From Centropus unirufus (taxonomy: Eukaryota; Chordata; Aves; Cuculiformes; Centropidae), in contig VYZI01000207.1 of assembly GCA_013397695.1 (NCBI GenBank), positions 459,100 to 523,099 of the forward strand: 64,000 bases of DNA, read 5' to 3'. Both the position numbers and the translations under genes were made by a program. Position 1 is the first letter of the stretch, and the number at the start of each line of letters is the position of its first letter. The notes under the pieces were generated by a model. It had not been told where the DNA came from. It saw only the letters and a list, made by a program, of their open reading frames with translations, and did no database searches. Positions 1 to 11,600 of the stretch are shown in pieces.

Positions 1-202
1 CAAAACAGTCCCTTTATTTAGTAGCAGCTGAAAAAAAACTGAGTACAACAGAGGACAAATGGTTAAGAATTAACTTGCATGGCTAGAAGGATTTCGGGAC
101 ATTCCCAGGACATTTCTCTTGCCTTTATTAAAGAGGTTGATGCTATTTGATAGAGCAGAGCAGGCAAGAACAGCAAGGGATAAAGCAAACACAAAGCACA
201 TC
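1..202 (-). other. Candidate 3'-terminal exon of an unrecognised minus-strand transcript (runs off left edge)
   Basis: Read on the minus strand, a long pyrimidine-rich tract ends in CAG with the AG at 203-204, a strong splice acceptor. The sequence then continues about 185 nt to an AATAAA hexamer (complement of 13-18), so cleavage would fall at or beyond the left edge. A second AATAAA lies at 123-128. Two frames are open after the acceptor. One begins almost at the junction with MCFVFALSLAVLAC, which looks like a signal peptide, is followed by a dibasic GKR site, and ends at a stop at 70-72. The other is hydrophobic and ends at 63-65. No protein family was recognised. It could equally be the last exon of a non-coding RNA, or chance. 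Confidence 0.3.
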
Positions 203-208
203 CTGGAA

Positions 209-1420
209 AAGAACAAAGAACAAAAGCTTTGGGGCAGCGTGGTAGTGAGCACAAGGCCTAAAGGGTAAGCAAAAAAACACCCTCCCGCTGTTTGATTCCA
301 CCATGTCCTGGAAAATGGGCATCAGTTTGCAATTCCTAAAAATAAACAGAACGGCAGTGGAATGGCATCTGAGTGCAAATCAGCATCTGTATCCTCCTTG
401 GTGCACCAAAACCATCGGTGTCAAAGGAGGTGACAGACACCCACATGTACGTACACCAGCAGTTAGAGGTCTCCACACAGTTATTATTCACAAAGTTTTA
501 TGCTCCAGAGCTGGCCCTTAACTACACCAAATGCAAAACCTGTTTGCTTTCAGGTCCCTGTCAAAGAACTTAAAGATCTGTCACTTCTTGCATCCTTTTT
601 TTCTCACAAAGAGGTCACTAAAATAAGGCTTTCTTTTATGGTAAGGCAAGTTTCCAGTTTTGAAGGAGGAACATGGATTTCAGATAAGCCAAATAGCCTG
701 GAATTCCTTTGGTTTCAATTCTCATGTCTGTCCATTGAACGGCCATTTCTCTTAATCCTTTTCTGTAGTTCTTTGTTGCATTTCAGCTTTCAACATCAGA
801 GGACAACTTCTGTGAAAAAAGTGAATTTTGAAGTTGACTCTGATTATTTTTAATTTCTGAAATTTATAAGAGGACATTCATATCATCAGTCTATGTTGGG
901 TTCAAGAGAATATTCTGCAATCTGAATGAGAACTTCCCAGGAAGTATTTTTCACTCCCACCCTGAAATTTGGCACTAAGCATGTGATAAAACCTTTAGTT
1001 TTTTAGTAAATATGGGATCGGCCTATACTGAGTCTTGACCAATGCATTTCCTGGGTGTGGAAATTGCTTCATGGCATAAACCCCAAGCTTTGCACATATA
1101 ACATTAAAAGAGGCACGATGTATCTGATTTTAGAAACCAGTAGAACACATAGCATGAACCACTAACCTTATTTGATGACATATTCCTTTATGTCAATGCA
1201 TGGAATGCTGGTGTAGCTTATTTTTGTTTCCAGAAATGGGATTCTACTGATAATCAAGATGCTAGTTCTCACCAGTGTAAATTACTACTTCACCTTAGAA
1301 ACCACTATGACTCTCAAGGTTCATACATCTTGAGAATTTGGTTTAAAATAAAGCACTGTTAAAGAGCTATAAACTTTAACCCAGTCACAGTAGCCCTCAA
1401 GTCAGCAGTCTTTATAGTCT
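209..1420. other. Unannotated intergenic or intronic stretch
   Basis: AT-leaning, non-repetitive DNA. A frame open at 500-853 (+) has no recognisable motif or splice context and was not called. No repeat family, RNA gene or promoter is evident. Confidence 0.5.
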
Positions 1421-1643
1421 GGGTATTAGGAAAAGGCTCACCACCCAGAGTGTGGCAGAGCACTGGAATGCGATCTCTAGGGAAGCAGTAATGGAATAAA
1501 GCACAACAATATTCAAAATCATTTGAACAACATCCTCAGACACATAGGGTGAATTTTGGGGTTGATCTATGCAGGTACAGGAGTTAGACTCAATGATCCC
1601 TCTATGTCCCTTCCAACTCAGGCCATTCTATGATTCTATGATC
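1421..1643 (+). mobile_element. CR1 LINE 3' end, 5'-truncated
   Basis: The segment matches the remembered avian CR1 3' region of the 'lagging' type: GGTATTAGGAAAAGGCTCACC, then the CCCAGAGTGTGG and GCACTGGAATG blocks, then a TTCCAACTCA block. It closes with ATTCTATGATTCTATG, the octamer repeat typical of CR1 tails. Only the 3' untranslated part is present, as expected from 5' truncation during target-primed insertion. Its internal sequence differs clearly from the copies at 50.2 and 62.5 kb, so it belongs to another CR1 subfamily. No reverse-transcriptase coding sequence is retained. Confidence 0.88.
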
Positions 1644-4600
1644 TGGACAAGAAGAATTTGAGCACATTTCATGGGGAAACCAAGTGCTTGTCACTCCCTA
1701 AAACCCCAGAACATCCTAAAACACCAGAGGCAGTTGTTCAACAGGGTGTGACTCCCACTAGCTGCCTTGCCAGCCTTGGGAAAGAACATGTGCTTTGGTT
1801 TATTTTTTAAATGCCTGTCAAGTTTAGCTGATAAATACCCCTAATCTGCAAGGAAGCTCTTCACTTCGGGGTTATTTTCAACCCAACATGTAGGAAGCTA
1901 CTAAATTGAACACAGACTTTTCCATGGGCTCAAACGATTTTTCTCCTCTTTCAAAACATTTACGTAAACAACCCTAAAATCTTAACTATGGATCCAAATG
2001 TGGAATCTGGATTTTTTTGCAGCATCCCAGGCCTGCAGATCAGACAGAGTGGTGGCAGATGCAGGGTTCCCACTGCTTTTTCTAGGTCAGTGCCTAAGGG
2101 CTCAGACCACCTGCACAGCACCTGCAGGCAAATTATTCAAGGTAATTAGCCTGAAGTTCTCCACCTGCTGTCAGCTTTCCTCCTCATTCAGATCAAATCC
2201 TGAGACCTGTCAGAGACCATGACAAGCATTCTCCTTGAATGTAAGGGCCTCTTGTTTTCTCTGGAGATGTCCTGGATGATTTACACATGCTTCAGCTGTT
2301 GCTTTTTGAAGATGGACAGAAGGCTTTGGAATAACACCAGCAATTACAAATGAGTTGAACACACAGGTAACATCAAATTATTGATATTCTGATTAGACCC
2401 TTGATTTCTACTGAGCTACCTTTGCTTTGCTGCAGAGCAAGGCGGTGGTCAGGGACTCACCTGATCCACTCTGGTAGGGGACTGAGGACAACCCAGGACT
2501 CAGGTCTCCAGTCTCCCTGTGCCAGGGAATTGAACTGACCCCTTGTGCAGAGCTGAGCTGCGGCTTCTGCCCACGGGTTGTGCCTGGTAAGGGGGAAGGA
2601 AGAGCACCCTGTAGAGGCACTACAGGCAGAGGCACTAGGTTAGGCTGCATTCTGCTCGCTCAGATGCTCCCTCTGTCCTCCAGATTTAATTCATCTCTTG
2701 CTGCAAGAGTAACAAACTGACTCATACAGCAAGCAGTGCCTGGCAAGGCTGCTAACCTCCCATAAAATATGGTCCTTCTCATAGTGTAGGTTGAAATCCC
2801 CATGCCGTGGTCTTCTCCATCGACGCCTCTTCCAAGCTGTGGCCTTGGAGCTCTCAAAATCCCTTGGCTGCATCAGGGGACAAGTTTTAATCCTAACATG
2901 CACTCTGGGTGCTAAAACCTGAAATAAGGGGCATCCCCCTTACCACCTTGACCTGACCAAGGGCATGTGGGCCTCCCATGGGACCTGGGCTGGCTTGGGA
3001 GATGCTTGTCCTGTGTCCGCCTGCATGTGGAGGATTTCCCCTTGTCAAGAGACCTGCTGTGGACTGGGGTAAGAATATTGTGTCCTGGGCCTTATTATTT
3101 CAGAGGCAGTGATCACAACAGGCCAAGAGTGCTCATCACATAGGCTGGTGGCTGCTGGGGAAGAACTCTGAGCTGCAAGGAAAGAGGCTGCATCCATACG
3201 GCATCCTCTGATAAGGTCTGTGGGGTGGTGCTTGCTCATCATGTGTGGGGTCTTCACCCAGAGGAGCCAGGAACTGCTCTGGTGTATAATTTAGAAGTGG
3301 TTTGTGCTTCAGTGTTTGGAAACAATGGATTTCCCAATTTTTCTGAATCTTTTGTCTAGCAACCACACCACACCTTTTCTAAGGGTAGACATGCTAAAGT
3401 AGTTTCCTGTCAGCAAGCAGAGTTCCAGTGGTTTTCTATAGTGGTTACCATAAGGTGCTTTTTCTTTTTTGCAAGCGAAAGAAAGGTTTAGAAACAAGTC
3501 CAAACCACAGATTTCAGGTCAGGATCCAGATATTTTTTAAAATACCCTAAAGTTGGGAAGTCCCTGCCCTAGAACAACAGTTGGACTGTGTTCAGCCTTC
3601 TAAAACAACATTGCCCAAAACCCAGACTCTCGGCCCAACCCTTCAGGCTCAAGGCTCTTTCTGTAGCAAAAGCGGAAATAGAAGTTGAATCACATATTTT
3701 TCTGAAATTTTCACTTCACAATACATTCAGGTTTTTTAATTTTGCTTTCTAAATAATCTCTGGCTGCTACAAAACTGGTATTTTGACCTCTGTTGCCCTC
3801 TCAACCAGCAGTTTTCCAAGCCTTGTGCTTCAGGGGTTAAGCAACTGTGGCCTGAGAGAAACTGCCACTAATTAACTGTGGCAGCCGAAATCCTTGAAAT
3901 TTCTATTGAACTTGGAACCTTGTATGCTATTGTTCTTTGCGTCTCCGCTGGAGTCTTGCGTGATGATGGTTTGGATGGGAACACTTTTGGGCAGGTCCTT
4001 GGAAAAACAATGGGAAAAAGCCCTTTTAAAAAACCCTTTGAAAGCCAGAAATGGCAATTATGACCAGAACGTACAGATTTAATGTCATGCATCTGGAATG
4101 GAAGGGGAGCTTCCCCCCAGGGTTGATGGTAAAAGTCCATCTGTCTGTGAGGACTTAGGGAAGGAGTGATCAGACTCTTTCCAGGCATAAGGACTAACTG
4201 ATGGGGCAGTACAGCTACCCAGGTTCCAACCATAGATTGAAAATTTATTTTGGATAAAACACGTTGTTGTTCTCAGCCTTCCAGTCAACTGCTACTCATA
4301 ATTGTGGAAGCATCACTTATTACAAGGTATCTTGAGACACTTTTCCACCATTCTTTCTGGTACCCATAACGACCACAACCGATCCACAAAACGGCTGCAG
4401 AACTAAGCCTGAACATTGAAATCATCTCCTGGATGGCTATCTCTAATTGCTCTGCAGATGGCACAGGGAGAGAAAGAGAAGAAAAAATGAGTCGAAACTG
4501 TGTTATCTCTGGTTCTTGGCCACTGGTAAATAACGTTGGTTTTAGTTGTGTGCATTTATTCCCTAAATGCATACAGTAGGGCAGACTATAAAACCCCTTT

Positions 4601-5472
4601 GCCCCATCATTTCAGCTTTGCTAAGGGATATGGCTTGGGATCCCTTGATAGACACTCTTTTTGTCTCTGTGGAATATTTTTGACCAAAGAGGACTTTTGG
4701 ATTTGGCACAATATTTTTCTTCTGAGGAATGATGTTTTCTGGCCTTTCCAAATAAGAATACCTCATCAGTGTGTGCACTTGTGCCACCCAATCCTTTTTT
4801 TAAGGTAGTCACTCAATTCATACAAACCCAAGCAGAAATCTGGGACAACATCCACAAAATGTACTCTAGTTTACATGGGATTATTTTCTTTTACCATAGA
4901 GTAGTATCTCAGGAACCAAGCAGGATATACCTTCTAAGCATGTTTTATGCTGCTGAAAACAGTTCTGTTTGGGCAGTCGCAGTGCTCCAGTTGGCACCCA
5001 CAAAGGTTGCTATGCCCTGCACAAGTTGTCCCCAGACATGACCACCTGCAGAACAGTGCCATACCCTCTTCTCTACAAAGCAGCACACCACTTCCCAGCA
5101 TAAATATATCTCCAGGTATGAAACAAGTAGAAATTATTCCCCTTCTTCAGCACTGGGTCTTGTATTAGCCACCAAAACAGGTAAAGGTTTGCAGAGCTCT
5201 GGAGTCTCAATTGACCCTGGATGAACTTTGTAATAAAATGATAATAAAAATAATACCAGAATATGAATCCTGTACATCGCCATTTCTAAAACTAAATTGA
5301 ATCTCTTTAAAAGTTTTTAAGACTGATTTAGTGTCCTTATGGCCAGCTTGTTTGCTACAATGGTCTGGCTTGGTCTTCAGCTGATATAAATCCTCGAGGC
5401 ACCTCTAAAACAGTTGTTTAATTTTTGATTTACAGGCACCTTAGCAAGAAAGTCCCTCTGCTACTTCTGTTC
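1644..5472. other. Unannotated stretch, no gene recognised
   Basis: Single-copy-looking DNA. Several open frames of 60-121 codons on both strands (for example 3868-4233 minus) overlap one another in different frames and show no domain, signal or splice support. A somewhat GC-richer patch lies at 2400-3260. No repeat family was recognised. Confidence 0.45.
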
Positions 5473-5690
5473 AGATAAGAAACTCGTGAAAGTTATTATC
5501 AGAGTGCATTACATTCAATTTTTTCCGACTTTGGAGACAGATAAGAAAGCGAGTCTTTGAAAGGTCCTGAATTAGACTGACACACTTAGATTTTAAAATA
5601 ACTTCTGATTTGCAACTGTGATTGCTTTTGCAAATTCATCAGACCATTAAAATTATTTCAGTATGTATAAATGGCTGATTTTATTATCTT
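5473..5690. promoter_or_regulatory. Cluster of GATA-type motifs, possible enhancer
   Basis: AGATAAG occurs at 5473-5479 and 5539-5545, and its complement (TTATC) at 5496-5500 and about 5684-5690. This gives four WGATAR-like sites in about 220 bp, three of them within 73 bp. The surrounding 5290-5700 is AT-rich with TAAT and ATTA homeobox-type cores and no repeat signature. Enhancer function is inferred from motif density only. Confidence 0.25.
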
Positions 5691-5699
5691 GATTTGTGA

Positions 5700-8600
5700 T
5701 TAAAACTAATAGCAGACCACCATTTCATGCTGTGTTTCCATATAGCAGAGTAATTACAGAACAGGCTTTGAAAATATGTTTGCAATGTTGTTTCAGATAT
5801 TTACTAGGTGATATACCCATTTTTTTCAATGCCTGCTTACATTCCATGTGTTTAGAGCATTGTTGGAGAGTGTTGATTTGTTCATCCTTTCAAGGTTTGT
5901 TCATCTGACACAAACACTTGTCGAAATATCACTTCAGCTCTTAGAGACTAAGAAATTATTCAGTGCCTTCCCATTTGTTAGCTTTTTCTTAGCTTGATAT
6001 CCATGTCATGTACTTGATATGGACATATCTATACCTGGAAAATTCAGATTTCCATGAAAAAATTAACAGAAGTGGTTTTGACCATACAAGCAGTACAGTG
6101 TACAGCTCTGATTGTGATTGAGTGTCTGCACATGAGAGGATCAGCAGAGTGGGCAAGGGAGCAAACAGAAAAGGTAGCAAGCGACCTGAGCTACAGCTGG
6201 AGGTGTGCTTAGAGCCTGACTTTGAGAAAATAACACAGAAAGGGAGAAAGAATATGGGTGAGTAGTTGTTTGCAATAAGACCAAGTGTTGCCCAATAATC
6301 TATTTGATTCCTGCTCTGTCCAGAGAAACTGGATTTGATTAATAGAGAGGTTTTGAGTTCATAAGGAGGTTTGGATTATGGAGTTAAAAAAAAAAAAGTT
6401 AATTTCTTCTCTTTAAGGAAACAACTAGCGAGATCCCAAATACTGTTGAACTGCTAGAAGGTCACACTGCAAATAACAGCTATCGGACTTCAGCAGCACT
6501 GAATAATCATGTAATTTCTATAGCATGCCATGACTTAATCCCTGTTCTCTTGGAGCTCTTTTGTAAAAGGAGAATGGCCAAGGGGAGGCTGAGGAAAAAT
6601 AGCCACTTCCACCTTCATACAGCTCCTGCCTGGAGCATCAGAAAGCCCAAAACCAAATCAAAAGGCCAGCTGCCTGGAGTCGCCAGCACACAGCCAAGCC
6701 AACGCGCTGCTGCTGTGCCTGTTGAGGTTTGACATTCCTCCTCAGGTGAGACGTGGCTGGCCAGGATCACCCAGAGCACATGCCTTGCCACCAAATTGGC
6801 CAAGTTATAAATCCTTGCACAGACAGCAAGATGTCCACACCCATGGAAAAGGAGCATCAGCTTTTGGTCCATGGTTGTTGATAAAGGCTATAAATGTTCA
6901 TTTTAGAAAATGAGGTAAGTGTGATGTTACTGTAAGGTCGAAAGCTTCCAAACATGATCCTGCTTTGTGCTCCTGCTGCTCTTAGGCCTAAGAGCAGATC
7001 CTAGTGGCAAGCTTTACCCTGCAGCAAATATTTACCGTTATGTTGTAGTCCCTCAAGGGCAGAAGGAGTTTATGATGGAAATAGTGATGGAGTATTAAGT
7101 GCAGTGGTGCTCATGAGCTGCACAGCTAAAACAACAACCCCCAAGGTGGTAAATAGGAAAAAGGCCTTCTCTGTCCAGATGGTGAGGCAGGCAATATAGC
7201 CCTACTGTACGCAACACCAGAGAGTTTCCAAATTCTACTCCAAATCTTTTAATCCCTTCAGTCCTTAATGGTTCAAAATTACATCATCATCTCCTCCATT
7301 TCAGATAGATTTACCGTTTCTGTTTCCTAGCTGCGATGCAGTCTAACAGGGCTCGTACTTCTTAATCTTAAATGGAAAAATGTATGTCAAGTCAAAACAA
7401 AGCATGGTTTCTAGATCTCCACCAGGGTACAGGGAGTGTATAGTAGATCTCTGTGTGATTAAAGGCAGCTGTGGATTGGCATGGACACTTTGAGCTTGTC
7501 AGTCCTTTGTGTGATGTATATAGTTCCTGGAGTAAGCCAGCAGTGGCAAGCTGAAGACAATGGATTTCCTGTGCTTCCTGTTCTTATTGCAGAGGACCAG
7601 GAAACAGAGTCCTAATCAGCCTTGAATTTGTGAAGGTCCTAACCCAAACCCCAGCACAAGCACTGCTAGTTTTTGGCCTGCCTATTTATTCTCAAATCCT
7701 TCAATCTCTGGTTTCACTAGCAGTGAATGTGGAGAAGTAAAATGAATTCCTTTCTGGTAACCTGAGAATATCAGCTAATGGAAAAAACAAAAAGTGCTCT
7801 GCAACTATATTAAATTTTCAGCTTTTTTTCACTCCTGCCCCCAACTGGCTGATGTTAACATTTTTCTAATGTCCTTGAGGCTATGGCAAACAGCTTGCAG
7901 GGGAAAAAACCACCCCCCCCAACTCCCCAAACAGCTTGAACCACATCCTCAGCTGGCATAAACTGATGCAGCTTTCCTTTATATACCAGCTGAGAAGCCA
8001 GGGTACCGTTACTTTTATTTTCAGCTTTGCAACACAGTTACCATAATAAAAGTAAGATATTGAGATGCATTTTGCTCCAAGTGACATCATAAGTTAGTGG
8101 GGAGCAAGAAATGTGTTGGCAGAGCTGAATGCAGTGCTGTGCAGAGTCCATTTGGCACCAGCAGCCAGACTCCCAGGTTCACAGAGATGTATCCAAGGAC
8201 ACAGTCTTGTATTTGTCTCCTGTTTTTATGAACATCAAACTGATCTGTGCAAGTAGAAATGGAGGAAGGGAAAAAATGATGAAAACATACATTTGTAGCA
8301 TGGTGGCATTTCTGGTTATTTAGCATGATTTTATACATAAGAAGTTGAATAATTTAAGAATTATTTCACTGTCTTTGAAGCCCTAACCAAGTCCTACCAT
8401 AGGCAAGCAGTTCCCCACTGACATTAGAAAGAAGTAACAGGTACATGAGGAGAGGAAATAGATGTAGCTGATGGAAATGATCATGTTAGACCTCCAGGGT
8501 TAGACCTCCAGGGTCAGCCCCACTCTTGCATTCAGATTTTAAAGTTTTGGCTCAGACATGAGCAGTTCAGATGTTTCCAGTTCCTTATGGACATTTGAGC

Positions 8601-11600
8601 AGCTGAAAATTAGGATAAAACAGAAGTTTTCTCTAATGAGCAGTGAATGCCATAGCTGAAAGCTGTCTCAGGACATCATCTTTCACTCCTGATGGAGAAA
8701 TCTTCCAGCTGGGCAGATTTGAACAACTCTTTGCAACTTGGAGCCTTCACCACAGCAGAAAGAAGAGAGAACATTTGGCTAATGCCTATCTTTAGTTTTC
8801 CATGCTTCTGGAAAAGTCACAGTACTAGTTTACCCTTGTCTATACCCTCTTCAGGATAATTCCATGTCAAAGGCATCTAATAGAGGATTTACTGGCTTTG
8901 GCCTTTGTCAGTATAGCTTTAATATTCAAAAGATGGATCAAAGTTGGTCAGTTTTTCTCCTCCATTTCAGGGAGGCAGGAAAGCTTAGGTTGACATTACA
9001 TTGCTCTAAACTATATAGAAAAAGCCACAAAGCAAAGTCAGTTACTCACTTTTTTTCCTTGTCAACTTGTGAGGAAGCATATGCACCCACAAATGGGAAA
9101 TAGAAATCAAGGAGTTTATTAAGCTGGATGTTGCATTGACTGGTCAAAAGGAGAACCTGAGATGATGTTGCAGTAATCTCTCCTCTGACTTGATAATTAG
9201 CTAGCTAAACCTGGTTTCAGATAAACGCCGCCTTCTGCCTACTATTCCCAGTTCAGATTGTGCTTCTCTGTGATGCCGATAAGGTCTGACATGCTCTGGA
9301 ATGGGGAGGAGGTTCCTAATCTGAATTTAGATGTCCAGGAAATTTTGCTGGGGGGCAATAGGCATCCTGGGTACTTCCAGGATGTGATTTTTATGAAAAG
9401 GAGTAGGGAAATCTCAAATTTGGATTTAGATGCAACTTCTAAATCTCTCAGAGTTCTTAGTAAGTATTCATATTTTATCTGGGAAAAGAGATATTTGGAC
9501 AACTGCAAATCCAGGGCTTAAAAAGTGAAACAATACCAAATTACTAGGGACCTACTGACATCAGTAGGGGCTAAACTAAAAGGCCCTATTAGTGTCACAA
9601 GGACTCCAATGTGTTCCAGAAGACCTTTTGGAAAAGCTGATTCAAAATTTCAGTATTTGCTGACTGGAAGACCTTACTGTATGCATCTGGGGACCTGCAT
9701 GGAACTTGGAAGTAATCTTTTCAGAGGCAAATTTCAAAGACAAATCAAAGCTAAAGGACCTGAAGCTTACTGTTTTCTTGTATAAACTGGCTAGCAACTG
9801 CTTTTGGGGCAGTCTCTCTTATTTTAACAAAACTGCAATACATATTCCAAATGGTTGTAGTATTGCCTGGCCCCAGAAAACAGGCTTGGCAGCAACTTGT
9901 TTTAGAACTTTGGAAGTGAGAATAAAGAGGAAGAAGGTGTTGAAAAGGGAGCCAGAGAAGACGGGGATTGATGGGTTTGTAGCATAGACATCTTTGTGGC
10001 ACTTATCAGAGTTTCCTGCTTTTAATTTATTCTTGCATTATTCACCTGGAAAGGAAAAAACCCTGAAGTTCATGCACTTCATTGGAACATGCTGGTCTCT
10101 AAGAGATATGTTGGCTATTTTCACATGGGAATGTTTACTACTTGGCATCTATTCTAAATTCAAAGCATATTGGGTCAAATTAATCTGTGTTGTAGCCTTC
10201 TCAAATTGCAGGGTTTCCAGCCAGAATGTATTTGGCCCAGTGTGCTCTGCCTCCAAAACATTATGAGATTGAAAGCTCCACATCCCCTGAAGGAAAATAG
10301 TCTTCCTTGGGCACAAAGCCCACTGAGGTCTGGGTTTGTCACTAAGCTCGACTATAAAGGATAGGTGCAAAGCATGCACGGGAACTTCCCTGATTATGAG
10401 AGTACCAATTTGAGTTGCTTTCTGAAATGACATATTTAGTGACGGGCTTGGTGTGTCTTGCCCAGGCATGAAAGTTCTGAGGACTGAGTCGTTTTACATG
10501 GCTACCCATAATTTTGGAAAAAAGAATTTTTCTAAAACTATAAAATCCTGCTAATGCCTTCACCACATTGCCCATGATGAAAGTGCCCACTCAGCTGGTG
10601 TAGTTAAACATCTGCACTGTTTTGATGTTTGGGAAATGTCCTGTATGTCTGCAACTCCAGCTCGACCAGAATTTCCAGTGTAGACCATTCACCAAAGTTC
10701 CTTCCTTCCCAGTTTTCAACTGCGTTCACTGTTCCCAAGCTGCACAGAGCTCAGACAGTGCCCCCTCCACAGGAGCCAACAGTGCCACTTACAGATAGAT
10801 GGGCAGAGGTGAGAAATTCAGAGGGTTCTTTGGCTAGCATGATGTAGAACCCATGTAGCAGAATCAAACATGAGGCTGAACAAGACCACAGTGGAGGTCT
10901 TGTTGTAGGACAACACTATAGATGCCTGAAACACAGTCCTTGCCAAGGAGGAGATGGAAGAGCACGAGGCAGGGCTGAGAGTGTGTGACACAAGCTCAGA
11001 CTGAATGGAACTCAGTTTCTAAGTCACAGAAATCACCCTTAGCCCAGAAAGTCTGAAATTATCCTCTACACTGAACTCCATAAAAATCTCCCTCGGCCAC
11101 ACAGATCTGAAATGGGTCTGTGCATTGAACAGGTGGGAAAAAAGAAGTCACACGACTGCTTTGCTGTCTTGTTTTGCTGCTGTTTGATGTGACGTCTTCA
11201 CTGAACCTGAACCTCTTGGGACTAGAGTTCTATAAAGGGCTTCAAGAAGCATGTATGGAGTCTCCAGTCTTAGTTTTCCTACAGTCTTGTGTAAATCCCT
11301 CATATCTAATTTGCAGAAGGGTATTATAGTCCTGTCCTTATCTGTGTTACCCTGGTAGACTCGAAGGTGCTTTGTCAAGACCATAGTTTGGACGGTACTA
11401 TGCAACTTAGGTCTGTAGGTGCTACAATAATACAAAGCAGGAAGAACAGCAAAATTTCTTGAGAGTCCTCCTCAGGAGGGAGCACCTTGCTAGAGCAGAA
11501 TATTGCCATAGTCTGTATTGGCTGAAAAACTAGACTGAAGTTCAAGGTAAAGACTTATTTTAGTGTTGTCATTACTAAACTTCTGATAAACATAAAATGC

